DNA from: Faucicola sp048551375
GTDB lineage: Bacteria > Pseudomonadota > Gammaproteobacteria > Pseudomonadales > Moraxellaceae
Length of the DNA: 64,000 bases
Reading direction: 5' to 3'
Assembly (NCBI RefSeq): GCF_048551375.1
Contig: NZ_JBLYZJ010000005.1
Location: 1 to 64,000, forward strand
Shown: positions 42,139 to 49,718 of the stretch, one piece after another
How positions within the stretch are numbered: position 1 is the first letter of the stretch
Layout: every line of letters starts with the position of its first letter
Made by a program: the position numbers and the translations under genes
Notes under the pieces: model-generated
Databases searched by the model: none
Seen by the model: the letters and a program-made list of their open reading frames with translations, nothing else
Told to the model about the DNA's origin: nothing

Positions 42139-42252
42139 ATACCCTCCATAAAAGTGTTTGGATAAAATTGTATAATAAACAACGTTTTATCCTATTCTCA
42201 ATTTTATGGTTAATTTTGATAATTAGTTTTGTTTGATAGCCATAGAAAAAAG

Positions 42253-42269
42253 GTTAAGTTAAACTTAAC
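42253..42269. promoter_or_regulatory. 17-bp perfect palindrome upstream of the CmpX-type gene
   Basis: GTTAAGTT-A-AACTTAAC, 115 bp before the minus-strand channel gene, in a 275-bp AT-rich spacer shared with the convergent-side YcgN-like gene's end. It is a candidate operator; no matching regulator is known. Confidence 0.35.
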
Positions 42270-42413
42270 TTCCTCAGGTTAACGCAATTACTTTAGCACT
42301 ATTAATAATCAAATAAACATTAGAAAATAGTTGCTATAAGGGTAATATTAAGCCATAAATGTTACAAAACGTAATATTGTATCTATTTTTGTTAATATCT
42401 TAAGTGGTATGTC

Positions 42414-42890
42414 CTAAACTTGTTTTATCCAGTGAATCACTCGTTGCTCTTGTTCCCATTCTGATACATGGCTTTCGGACACGCACCGCCCTGCCATACT
42501 GATATTTTTTTGACGCATTTTTTTGGCAGTCACCGCTTTATCTTGGGTGATTAAATAATGCCAATTGGGTAATCTCTGCCCCAAAAACAACCGCTTATAC
42601 GCACAACTGGCAGGCAACCAGTCCATTTCGCCAATATTTTCCACCGATAACGAAATGCAATCTGGCACATATTCTCGGCGTGTGGCATATTTTGAGCAAC
42701 TGGCAGTGGCACAATCGAGTAATTGACACGCCACATCAGTATACTCAACTTCGCCTGTGTCATCGTCTTTAAACTTAATCAAACAGCACGCCCCACAGCC
42801 ATCACACAGGGCTTCCCACTCAGCATTGGTGAATTCAGCTAGGGCAAAGCGTTCCCAAAATTGAGGGCGTAAAGTGACTGGTTGGCTCAT
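42414..42890 (-). CDS. YcgN family cysteine-cluster protein
   Basis: A 158-aa soluble protein with a zinc/iron-sulfur-type cysteine cluster: CDGCGACC, a further Cys pair in VACQLLDCATASCSKY, then CISLS and a late Cys in SCAYKRLF. This matches the YcgN/UPF0260 family of unknown function. The frame reads 33 codons further upstream, but family members start near MSQPVTLRPQFWERF, so 42890 is used. It is divergent from the dienelactone hydrolase gene. Confidence 0.88.
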   Translation of the reverse strand: MSQPVTLRPQFWERFALAEFTNAEWEALCDGCGACCLIKFKDDDTGEVEYTDVACQLLDCATASCSKYATRREYVPDCISLSVENIGEMDWLPASCAYKRLFLGQRLPNWHYLITQDKAVTAKKMRQKNISMAGRCVSESHVSEWEQEQRVIHWIKQV

Positions 42891-43009
42891 AATAGTGGCT
42901 CTTGGTGGGGCAGTGTTTACCGAAAAAATTACATTATTATAGCGGAAAAACGTAGATGAATCGGCTATAAATAAGGGATTATTTGTCAATGATAAACAAG
43001 GAAAATTTT

Positions 43010-43756
43010 ATGGACATCCAAATTTTACAACTCGAATCAACCACACAAGACGGCATTGAACTCAAAAGCTACGTCTGCCTACCCAAAGATGCCAGCGCGG
43101 ACAACCCTGCCCCTGCGATTTTGATTGCCCCAGAATGGTGGGGCGTGGTCGAACACCCCCAAAAAGTCGCTGAACGCCTTGCCGAAGTGGGCTTTGCCTC
43201 AGTGGCAATGGATATTTATGGCGAGGGCAAACTCACCACTGACGCTAGCCAAGCCAATGAATGGATGAACCAAATGCTTGCTGACCAAGACCAACTGATG
43301 GCTCGTTGTCGCTTGATTATGCAGGACTTTACCGACCTTGAAGCGGTCGATGGCGAGCGTCTTGGGGCGATTGGCTATTGTTTTGGGGGCAAAATTGCCC
43401 TTGATATGGCTCGTGAGGGCTTTCCGCTTAAAGCCGTTGCCACCTTTCACGGCAACCCCACACCAAAACAACCTGCCGAAAAAGGCAAATTCACTGCTAA
43501 AGTGCTAGTGGCTCATGGCGAAGCGGATAGCATGGTGTCGATGCAAGCGATTGAGGGACTAAAACAAGAACTTGACAATGCCAATGTCGAATACACAGTC
43601 GATGTGTACGAAGGGGCAAAACACGGTTTTACCAACCCAGATGCCGACAAACGTGCCAAAGAAAATGGCGTGGATTTGGGCTATGATGAAGATTCTGCCA
43701 AAGCCAGTTGGGAAGAAATGTTAGACTTCATGGAAGAAAATTTGGTATCCGCATAA
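43010..43756 (+). CDS. Dienelactone hydrolase family protein
   Basis: A 248-aa alpha/beta hydrolase. The nucleophile Cys is in GYCFGGKIALDMA, the Asp in HGEADSMVS and the His in AKHGFTNPDAD, giving a Cys-Asp-His triad as in dienelactone hydrolases. The oxyanion-side PEWWG block (APEWWGVVEH) is present. The frame opens 9 codons earlier, but AAGGAA lies about 6 nt before the ATG at 43010. No aromatic-degradation genes are nearby, so the physiological ester is unknown. Confidence 0.9.
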   Translation: MDIQILQLESTTQDGIELKSYVCLPKDASADNPAPAILIAPEWWGVVEHPQKVAERLAEVGFASVAMDIYGEGKLTTDASQANEWMNQMLADQDQLMARCRLIMQDFTDLEAVDGERLGAIGYCFGGKIALDMAREGFPLKAVATFHGNPTPKQPAEKGKFTAKVLVAHGEADSMVSMQAIEGLKQELDNANVEYTVDVYEGAKHGFTNPDADKRAKENGVDLGYDEDSAKASWEEMLDFMEENLVSA

Positions 43757-43833
43757 TATTTGTTATTTTGCCAAAACCTCAAATAAGGCGTATAATATTT
43801 TTAATATTGTACGTCTTTTTTATGCCATTTTTC

Positions 43834-43899
43834 GTAGGGGCGTATTGAATACGCCCTGCTTAAAGTTTTAGACATTGGGTTTATGCAATAGTCCCATAC
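43834..43899. repeat. Degenerate copy of the dispersed palindrome pair
   Basis: GTAGGGGCGTATTGAATACGCCC (43834-43856) followed by a decayed opposite half (TTTATGCAATAGTCCCATAC), the same arrangement as inside the 26233-26349 element but without its terminal repeats. Confidence 0.55.
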
Positions 43900-43940
43900 A
43901 AAAAAACATTAGTTGAAATTATTGCAATAAGGAAAATTCA

Positions 43941-44285
43941 ATGCAAGCCAAACTCACTTTACGCATGGACGAGGCGTTAATTGCCGAAGCCAAACAAATC
44001 GCCAAAGAAAATGGTAAATCTGTGTCACAAATGGTGGCAGATTATTTCCGCCTGTTTAAAACCAAACCAACTGCCAAAGAAACCCCCACCCAACAACCCT
44101 TATCGCCTATTGCAAGCAATGTCTTGGCATTATTGGGTAAACCTAATAACCCAACTATTTTTGAAGAAGAGAAATCGTTGGCAGAAGACCTGCGAATTGA
44201 GAACTTTCAACATAAATACCCCCATAGCCCATTCAACACAACGGCTGTCAGCAAGCTATCACAAAAGGAATTGTTGAATGGCTAA
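43941..44285 (+). CDS. DUF6364-like ribbon-helix-helix antitoxin
   Basis: A 114-aa antitoxin. The N-terminal ribbon-helix-helix is MQAKLTLRMDEALIAEAKQI then AKENGKSVSQMVADYF, matching the DUF6364 family. The long acidic C-terminal tail (residues 50-114) likely wraps the toxin. AAGGAAAA precedes the ATG. It overlaps the PIN toxin gene by 8 bp, the usual coupling. It probably represses its own promoter. Confidence 0.85.
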   Translation: MQAKLTLRMDEALIAEAKQIAKENGKSVSQMVADYFRLFKTKPTAKETPTQQPLSPIASNVLALLGKPNNPTIFEEEKSLAEDLRIENFQHKYPHSPFNTTAVSKLSQKELLNG

Positions 44286-44712
44286 AAAAACACGCTGTGT
44301 ATTTGATACCAATATTTGCATTGATTTTTTTGAGCAACGTCTGCCCTTTGAAAAAGAAGCAAATGAGCTGGTAAGAATGGTTGAGTTTAGGGAAATTGAG
44401 GGCGTAATTTGTGCCAATTCCATTACCACGATTTTTTATTTACTCAAACGTAGTTTTGATAAACAGCGAGCGTTAATTGCGATTGAAATGCTGTTAAAAC
44501 TGTTTGACATCGCCCCTGTGGATAAACGGATTTTACAAAACGCCCAAAGCCTAAAAGCCAAAGACTTTGAAGATGCGGTGATTATTGCCAGTGCCGAGCA
44601 ATACCAAGTCGATGCCATTATCACTCGCAATACCAAAGATTTTCAATGTACCCACTTACCTGTTTATACGTCACAAGAAGCAGTCGCTTGGATGAAAAGT
44701 TTAGCCGATTAA
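44278..44712 (+). CDS. PIN-domain (VapC-type) toxin
   Basis: A 144-aa PIN-domain ribonuclease. The acidic metal-binding residues are visible: Asp in VFDTNICIDFF near the start, Glu in PFEKEANELV, Asp in DFEDAVIIASAEQY and Asp near DAIITRNTKDF. These are the four quasi-conserved acids of PIN domains. It is coupled to the upstream RHH antitoxin and ends 9 bp from the convergent J-protein gene. The target RNA is unknown. Confidence 0.88.
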   Translation: MAKKTRCVFDTNICIDFFEQRLPFEKEANELVRMVEFREIEGVICANSITTIFYLLKRSFDKQRALIAIEMLLKLFDIAPVDKRILQNAQSLKAKDFEDAVIIASAEQYQVDAIITRNTKDFQCTHLPVYTSQEAVAWMKSLAD

Positions 44713-44721
44713 CGTCTACCA

Positions 44722-45768
44722 TTAACGCTTCGGCACAAAATCATGGAAGGTATCTTGCAAAAATTGCCACGCTTGCAGTTGCTCTTCATTACGGTGTTCA
44801 TCACTCGATAACGGTGGCAATACGATATTCATGGTCAAATACAAATCGCCTGCATCTTTGGCAGGAATGCCCTTACCTTTTAGGCGTAGATTCGTCCCAG
44901 TTCGGCTATTTTGAGGCAGAATTACCTTAATTTTACCTGCTGGGGTATTAATTGTGATTTGTCCACCTTTAACCGCTTCCCAAGGGGCGATATCCACCGT
45001 TTGAAATACGTCTTTGCCCTTAACTTTGATATTATCGGCATGGTTAAATTTGACTTTCAAGTATAAATCGCCATTGTCACCACCATACGGACTGGGATTG
45101 CCCTGTTTGGCAAGGCGGATTTGTTGCCCTTCGCTAATGCCTTTGGGGATTTTGACTTCGATGGTTTTATTTTGGTAATCCATGCCCCTCGCTGTACGCA
45201 CAGGCAAATTTAAGGTGATTTTGCGAGTATCACCCTCATAACTGGCTTTTAAATCCACTGAAAGCTCGGCATGTTGGTCTTCGCCTTTATTTGAGCGACC
45301 TTGAGAAAAGCCACTTTGCGAACCACCACCCCCAAACCCCGAAAACAGGTCATCAAAGCCAAAGCCACCACCACCTGTTTGACCAAAGCCACCTGTCTGC
45401 CCAAAGCCCCCTCGCCCACCGCCACCGAATTGACGTAAAATTTCGTCAAGGTCGGCTTGGCTCATGTTCGTCTGGTCAAAACCCTGACCGCCACCAAAAC
45501 CACCGAAACCGCTCCCAGTACCACCGAAGCCACCAGCCCCACCTCGAAGAAAGGGATTGTCCAAAAGGACATCATACTCCTTACGTTTTTGGGCATCTTT
45601 GAGGGTTTCGTAGGCGTTGTTGATTTCGCCCATTTTTTCATCCGCCTTTGGGTCATCGCTGACATCTGGGTGGTATTGGCGTACCAGTTTACGATAGGCT
45701 TTTTTAATATCTGCTTCACTGGCTTTCTTATCCACGCCTAAAATGTCATAATAGGTTTTTTCTGTCAT
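44722..45768 (-). CDS. DnaJ domain co-chaperone, CbpA type
   Basis: A 348-aa type II Hsp40. The J domain is at residues 1-70 (with the HPD triad in RQYHPDVS), followed by a very glycine/phenylalanine-rich linker at about 75-160 that contains a tandem GGFGQT repeat. Two beta-sandwich substrate-binding domains come next (VKIPKGISEGQQIRL, FQTVDIAPWEAVKGGQI). There is no zinc-finger, so it is not DnaJ itself but CbpA/DjlA-like in its layout, stimulating DnaK. Confidence 0.88.
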   Translation of the reverse strand: MTEKTYYDILGVDKKASEADIKKAYRKLVRQYHPDVSDDPKADEKMGEINNAYETLKDAQKRKEYDVLLDNPFLRGGAGGFGGTGSGFGGFGGGQGFDQTNMSQADLDEILRQFGGGGRGGFGQTGGFGQTGGGGFGFDDLFSGFGGGGSQSGFSQGRSNKGEDQHAELSVDLKASYEGDTRKITLNLPVRTARGMDYQNKTIEVKIPKGISEGQQIRLAKQGNPSPYGGDNGDLYLKVKFNHADNIKVKGKDVFQTVDIAPWEAVKGGQITINTPAGKIKVILPQNSRTGTNLRLKGKGIPAKDAGDLYLTMNIVLPPLSSDEHRNEEQLQAWQFLQDTFHDFVPKR

Positions 45769-45881
45769 TATTATTGCCTAGGTTAATTAAATTACCCTCT
45801 AATATAAGGGTTATGTGGGCAATTTTCAAAAGCACTTTGGTAGTTTTTATGGCAAAAATTGAACAGCTTCAAGGATAAAAC

Positions 45882-46517
45882 ATGACAAAAGTCGCATTAT
45901 TAGATTATGGTATGGGTAATTTACATTCGGCAGGTAAAGCCCTGTCAGCCGTGGGTGCAGAGGTGTTTATTACTCGTGACCCCAAAGTGATTCAATCCGC
46001 CGATAAAATCCTGTTTCCGGGTGTGGGGGCAATGCGTGATTGTATGGCAGAAATGCACCATGCAGGGATTGACGAGGCGGTAAAACAAGCCGTGTTTAAC
46101 AAACCTATAATGGCGATTTGTGTGGGTATGCAGGCATTGTTTGAACGCTCAGCCGAAAATGGCGGTGTTGATTGTTTGGGGATTTTGGGCGGTGAGGTCA
46201 AAAAATTCCAAGACGATTGGCAAGATGCCAATGGCGAGGCGATTAAAATTCCGCATATGGGCTGGAATACAGTGACAGGCATGGATTTAAGCCATCCCTT
46301 GTGGCAAGGTATTGAAGACAATACGCACTTTTATTTTGTGCATAGTTATTATTGCGAACCGACTGATAAGGCGATGGTGTCTGCCAGTTGTGATTATGGG
46401 GTGGAATTTTGTGCCAGTGTGATTAAAGATAATTTATTTGCTACTCAATTTCACCCAGAAAAAAGCCATACCGCAGGCTTGCAATTATTGAAGAATTTTG
46501 TTGAATGGCAAATTTAA
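45882..46517 (+). CDS. hisH: Imidazole glycerol phosphate synthase subunit HisH
   Basis: A 211-aa class I glutamine amidotransferase that supplies ammonia to HisF. The catalytic Cys is in ICVGMQALFE and the His/Glu in FATQFHPEKSHTAG; DYGMGNLHSAGKAL is the family start. Full length. It overlaps the avtA stop by 4 bp tail to tail. hisF is 7.3 kb away with its own leader, so the two subunits are not in one operon. Confidence 0.96.
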   Translation: MTKVALLDYGMGNLHSAGKALSAVGAEVFITRDPKVIQSADKILFPGVGAMRDCMAEMHHAGIDEAVKQAVFNKPIMAICVGMQALFERSAENGGVDCLGILGGEVKKFQDDWQDANGEAIKIPHMGWNTVTGMDLSHPLWQGIEDNTHFYFVHSYYCEPTDKAMVSASCDYGVEFCASVIKDNLFATQFHPEKSHTAGLQLLKNFVEWQI

Positions 46518-47821
46518 ACGCCATACACCGCCCGCACCACTTCTCCAATTGTGGCAATACCTTTTTTCAAAGTATCATCATCTTGGGCGATACTTAGGCG
46601 GATACACTCATGGGCGTGTGGATAACGCTCGGTATCCACACCCACAAAAAAATGCTCACTCGGAATCACCAATGTGCCTTTTTCTTTTAGCCGTTGGTAC
46701 AACTCAACCGTGGTAATCGGTAAATCTTTCAACCACACCCATAAGAAAATCGCCCCTTCGGGTTGATGGATTTTCATCGCATTTTGATAAGGAGCAGGCA
46801 AGTCGCCCAATTCAGCTTTTAACAGCCGTACCGCAAGCCTTGCCTGCCCTTGATAAAACGGACGAATATAATTATCCGATAAATCTTTCAATCTATCATC
46901 TTGCACCAACGGCGTGGCAATCGCCCCACCAAAGCGAGTGGGTGCAAGATTGACAATCGCATTTAGACTGCTAATCGCCTTTACCACTTGCGGATTTGCC
47001 AGCACAATCCCTGTCCGCACCCCCGGTAAACCGACTTTGGACAGGCTAAAACACAGGATAATATTGTCATGCCAAGTCAAAGTCGCCTTGCTGTAGATGA
47101 TATTGGGAAACGGCATCCCATACGCATTGTCAATAATCAAGGGTATGCCATAGCGTTGGGCAAGGGCATCAAGGCGAGCCATTTCGTCATCGGTCAGCAC
47201 ATTGCCTGTGGGATTGGTAGGACGTGAGCAACAGATTGCACCGATTTTACCGTCTTGTAATTCCGCCAAATTTTCTAGCGTGTCAAAATCGACACGGTAT
47301 TTAAAAAACCCTGTTTCGCCCTCGTGTTCCACTTCATCAATCAGCGGATTGACCGCCACAAAATGCTTACCATCAATATGAGCATCGGCATAACCGACAT
47401 ATTCTGGGGCAAGCGGTAACAAGATACTTTTGTCATGCCCATCGTCAAATTTGCCACCAAATAAATTAAACAGATAAAAAAACGCATTTTGCGAGCCATT
47501 GGTCAAAGCGATATTATCCGCAGTAATGCCCCAATCATAATGGCGATTAAAAAAACTCACCAACGCCTCAATAAATTTGCTGTCGCCTTGTGGGGTGGAA
47601 TAATTACCAATGCTTTCGATGGCACTTGAGCCAACATCGCCATGAGCAAGGCTTTGGAACACTTGCCAATAGGTCTGATTCACCGCATCAATGCGAGCAG
47701 GATTGCCCCCACCGAGCATATTAATCGGCTGTTCTGATTTTAACGCATTGCCCAAATCGTCCATCAACTGCAAAATACCGCTATTTTGGGTGAATTTTTT
47801 GCCAAATTTTGAAAATTCCAT
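46514..47821 (-). CDS. avtA: Valine--pyruvate transaminase
   Basis: A 435-aa fold-type I PLP aminotransferase that interconverts valine/2-oxoisovalerate with pyruvate/alanine. The MEFSKFGKKFTQNSGILQLM start and GGGNPARID motif are characteristic of AvtA. SRPTNPTGNVLTDDE is the Asn/Pro segment and the PLP lysine is in FSLSKVGLPGVRTG. The length fits. It is convergent with hisH. Confidence 0.93.
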   Translation of the reverse strand: MEFSKFGKKFTQNSGILQLMDDLGNALKSEQPINMLGGGNPARIDAVNQTYWQVFQSLAHGDVGSSAIESIGNYSTPQGDSKFIEALVSFFNRHYDWGITADNIALTNGSQNAFFYLFNLFGGKFDDGHDKSILLPLAPEYVGYADAHIDGKHFVAVNPLIDEVEHEGETGFFKYRVDFDTLENLAELQDGKIGAICCSRPTNPTGNVLTDDEMARLDALAQRYGIPLIIDNAYGMPFPNIIYSKATLTWHDNIILCFSLSKVGLPGVRTGIVLANPQVVKAISSLNAIVNLAPTRFGGAIATPLVQDDRLKDLSDNYIRPFYQGQARLAVRLLKAELGDLPAPYQNAMKIHQPEGAIFLWVWLKDLPITTVELYQRLKEKGTLVIPSEHFFVGVDTERYPHAHECIRLSIAQDDDTLKKGIATIGEVVRAVYGV

Positions 47822-47900
47822 CGCTTTGCCCTAGCTTCGTTACTAAAATGTTATTAGACCGCTTTCAAGACTTTAACATTAAATAAAAAATAGTAAATTT

Positions 47901-47974
47901 ACCCCACCCCAACCCTCCCCTTCGCAGGGGAGGGAGTAGTTCTCCCCCTGACAAGGGGGAGTTAGAGGGGGTAT
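47901..47974. repeat. Palindromic C/G-tract repeat
   Basis: CCCTCCCCTTCGCAGGGGAGGG forms a strong hairpin (about 47913-47934), followed by CTCCCCCTGACAAGGGGGAG (about 47942-47961) and a GGGGG tail. It resembles the element at 23351-23450 in layout and occupies the avtA-envZ spacer. Confidence 0.6.
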
Positions 47975-48067
47975 GTAAAGAGATTTATTATACCAATAAT
48001 TGTAAATCCCTGCCCAAACCGATTTTTTACGGTAAAATAGCCAAAAGTTAATAATCGGAATCGCCCC

Positions 48068-49450
48068 ATGACCCCCCATTTACCCAAACTCAAAGGCTAC
48101 AGCCACACTTGGCAAACCACGCTGATGGTACTATTTATGGTGGTGGCAAGTGTGTTGTTATCGCTGTGGTTTTTTTGGCGAAGCCTGTATTTACCCGAAC
48201 TGCAAAATCACGCCACGTATTTGGCAAATCAACTGCTAATGCTTGATAAAGCCGACAAGGATTTTCACCAACAGCCCCAACTCAAGCAATGGGTAATTCA
48301 AGCCTCGCACATTGAAGTGATTACTGACCCCAACGCCTTTCCAGTGGTGGAGCAGAAAACCCTAATTGGGCATTTTACCGACAGCATGGCAACGCAGATT
48401 GAAACCATCATCGGTCGCCCTGCCAAAGTGTATTTTAAATTTAAGCCTGTGCCGATTTTATATGTACAAGATTCAGCTCACCCTGAATTTTGGCTTCAAG
48501 AACCTGTGAAATTTTACTCACAATACAGTACCTCAACGCTGATTTTGTTTTTGGTGGGGATTCCATTTGTGACGATACTGACGATTTTATTTTTGGTACG
48601 TCAGCTCAATCGCCCACTCAAACGCCTGCAAAAAACCGCCCTTGACTATATCACCCTCGGTCATGCCAATAATTTGCCCACCAATGAGGGGTCAACCGAA
48701 ATTCGACAAGTGAATTTGGCATTTAATCGGCTATTTCACAATTTGACCCAAACCCAAAAAGAACGCAACATCATGCTCGCTGGGATTTCGCATGATTTAC
48801 GCACACCGCTCACTCGGATGCGGTTGACCGCTGAAATGTTGCCCGATGAATTTCTTAAAGAAGGCTTGGTGTATGACATTGAGGACATGGACGCAATTTT
48901 GGAGCAGTTTATTTCGTTTATGAAAGATGGCTCAGATGAGGCGGTTCGCTTGACCGATTTACGTCCGATTATCAACGAAATCGTGGTGCAGTTCGCCCCA
49001 TTGGCATTTGTGGTAGAAGTCGATGAAGATTTGCCGAATATTCCGCTTCGTCCACTATCCATCAAGCGGTTGATTGTTAATTTGGTGAATAATGCCAACC
49101 GTTATGGCAAACCACCGATTCACATTCATGTCAGCATCAACACTGCTGAAGCGTTGGTAACACAAGTGGGAGCAGACGAAACCGACCTGCATAGTGTGGA
49201 TATCTTACCGCAACAACGTTGGTTACAAATCCGAGTCAGCGATGAGGGTGAGGGCGTGGCAGAAGACCAGTTAGAGCGTATTATGCAACCATTTGAACGG
49301 GGTGAAACTGCTCGCACCACCCAAGGCAGTGGCTTGGGATTAGCAATTGTCAGCCGTATCGCCCATTTGCATAATGGTAAAGTCATCGCTCGCAATCAGC
49401 CCAATGGCGGTGGGCTTGAAGTGATGGTGAGTATTCCGATTGTGGATTAA
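48068..49450 (+). CDS. EnvZ-like sensor histidine kinase without an adjacent regulator
   Basis: A 460-aa inner-membrane kinase. It has membrane helices at about 17-38 and 160-182 with a periplasmic loop between, a HAMP region (RQLNRPLKRLQKTALDYI), an H-box ISHDLRTPLTRMRLTAEML with the phospho-His, and ATPase motifs NLVNNANRYGKP, VSDEGEGV and TQGSGLGLAIV. The layout and H-box are EnvZ-like. No response regulator lies upstream or downstream within the same strand, so its partner (probably OmpR) must be elsewhere. Confidence 0.88.
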   Translation: MTPHLPKLKGYSHTWQTTLMVLFMVVASVLLSLWFFWRSLYLPELQNHATYLANQLLMLDKADKDFHQQPQLKQWVIQASHIEVITDPNAFPVVEQKTLIGHFTDSMATQIETIIGRPAKVYFKFKPVPILYVQDSAHPEFWLQEPVKFYSQYSTSTLILFLVGIPFVTILTILFLVRQLNRPLKRLQKTALDYITLGHANNLPTNEGSTEIRQVNLAFNRLFHNLTQTQKERNIMLAGISHDLRTPLTRMRLTAEMLPDEFLKEGLVYDIEDMDAILEQFISFMKDGSDEAVRLTDLRPIINEIVVQFAPLAFVVEVDEDLPNIPLRPLSIKRLIVNLVNNANRYGKPPIHIHVSINTAEALVTQVGADETDLHSVDILPQQRWLQIRVSDEGEGVAEDQLERIMQPFERGETARTTQGSGLGLAIVSRIAHLHNGKVIARNQPNGGGLEVMVSIPIVD

Positions 49451-49458
49451 GGCAATGA

Positions 49459-49641
49459 TTATTTTTTCGTCCCAATCATCGGTGGTAGTTCACTCGACAC
49501 ATTGGTCGCATTCACAGGATTGGTCAGCTCAGCTTTGGCTATCACATAGCTCTGGCTGGGCTTGTCTTTATGTACATAACTATAGTAACCAAATGTTAAT
49601 ACATTCAATGCCAATAAGGCTAAAAAAATATATCGCATCAT
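49459..49641 (-). CDS. Small single-helix membrane protein
   Basis: A 60-aa protein with an N-terminal membrane helix (MRYIFLALLALNVLTFGYYSY) divided as residues 2-22 and a short polar periplasmic tail ending PPMIGTKK. GGAGG lies directly before the tandem ATG ATG, so the second (49638) may be used. The N-terminus recalls those of small SPOR-type proteins, but no SPOR domain follows. It is on the opposite strand to envZ, 9 bp from its end, and could share a transcript with the upstream kinase region. Confidence 0.6.
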   Translation of the reverse strand: MMRYIFLALLALNVLTFGYYSYVHKDKPSQSYVIAKAELTNPVNATNVSSELPPMIGTKK

Positions 49642-49718
49642 GCCTCCAACTCTTTTGTTTATAACTTTACTCTAAATAAATTCTGCCACTGTCATCAAAT
49701 ACCAAATAAACCAATCTT

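Noticed and set aside
47879..48079. 66-codon minus-strand frame
   Set aside because: Built from the palindromic C/G-tract repeat; low-complexity translation.
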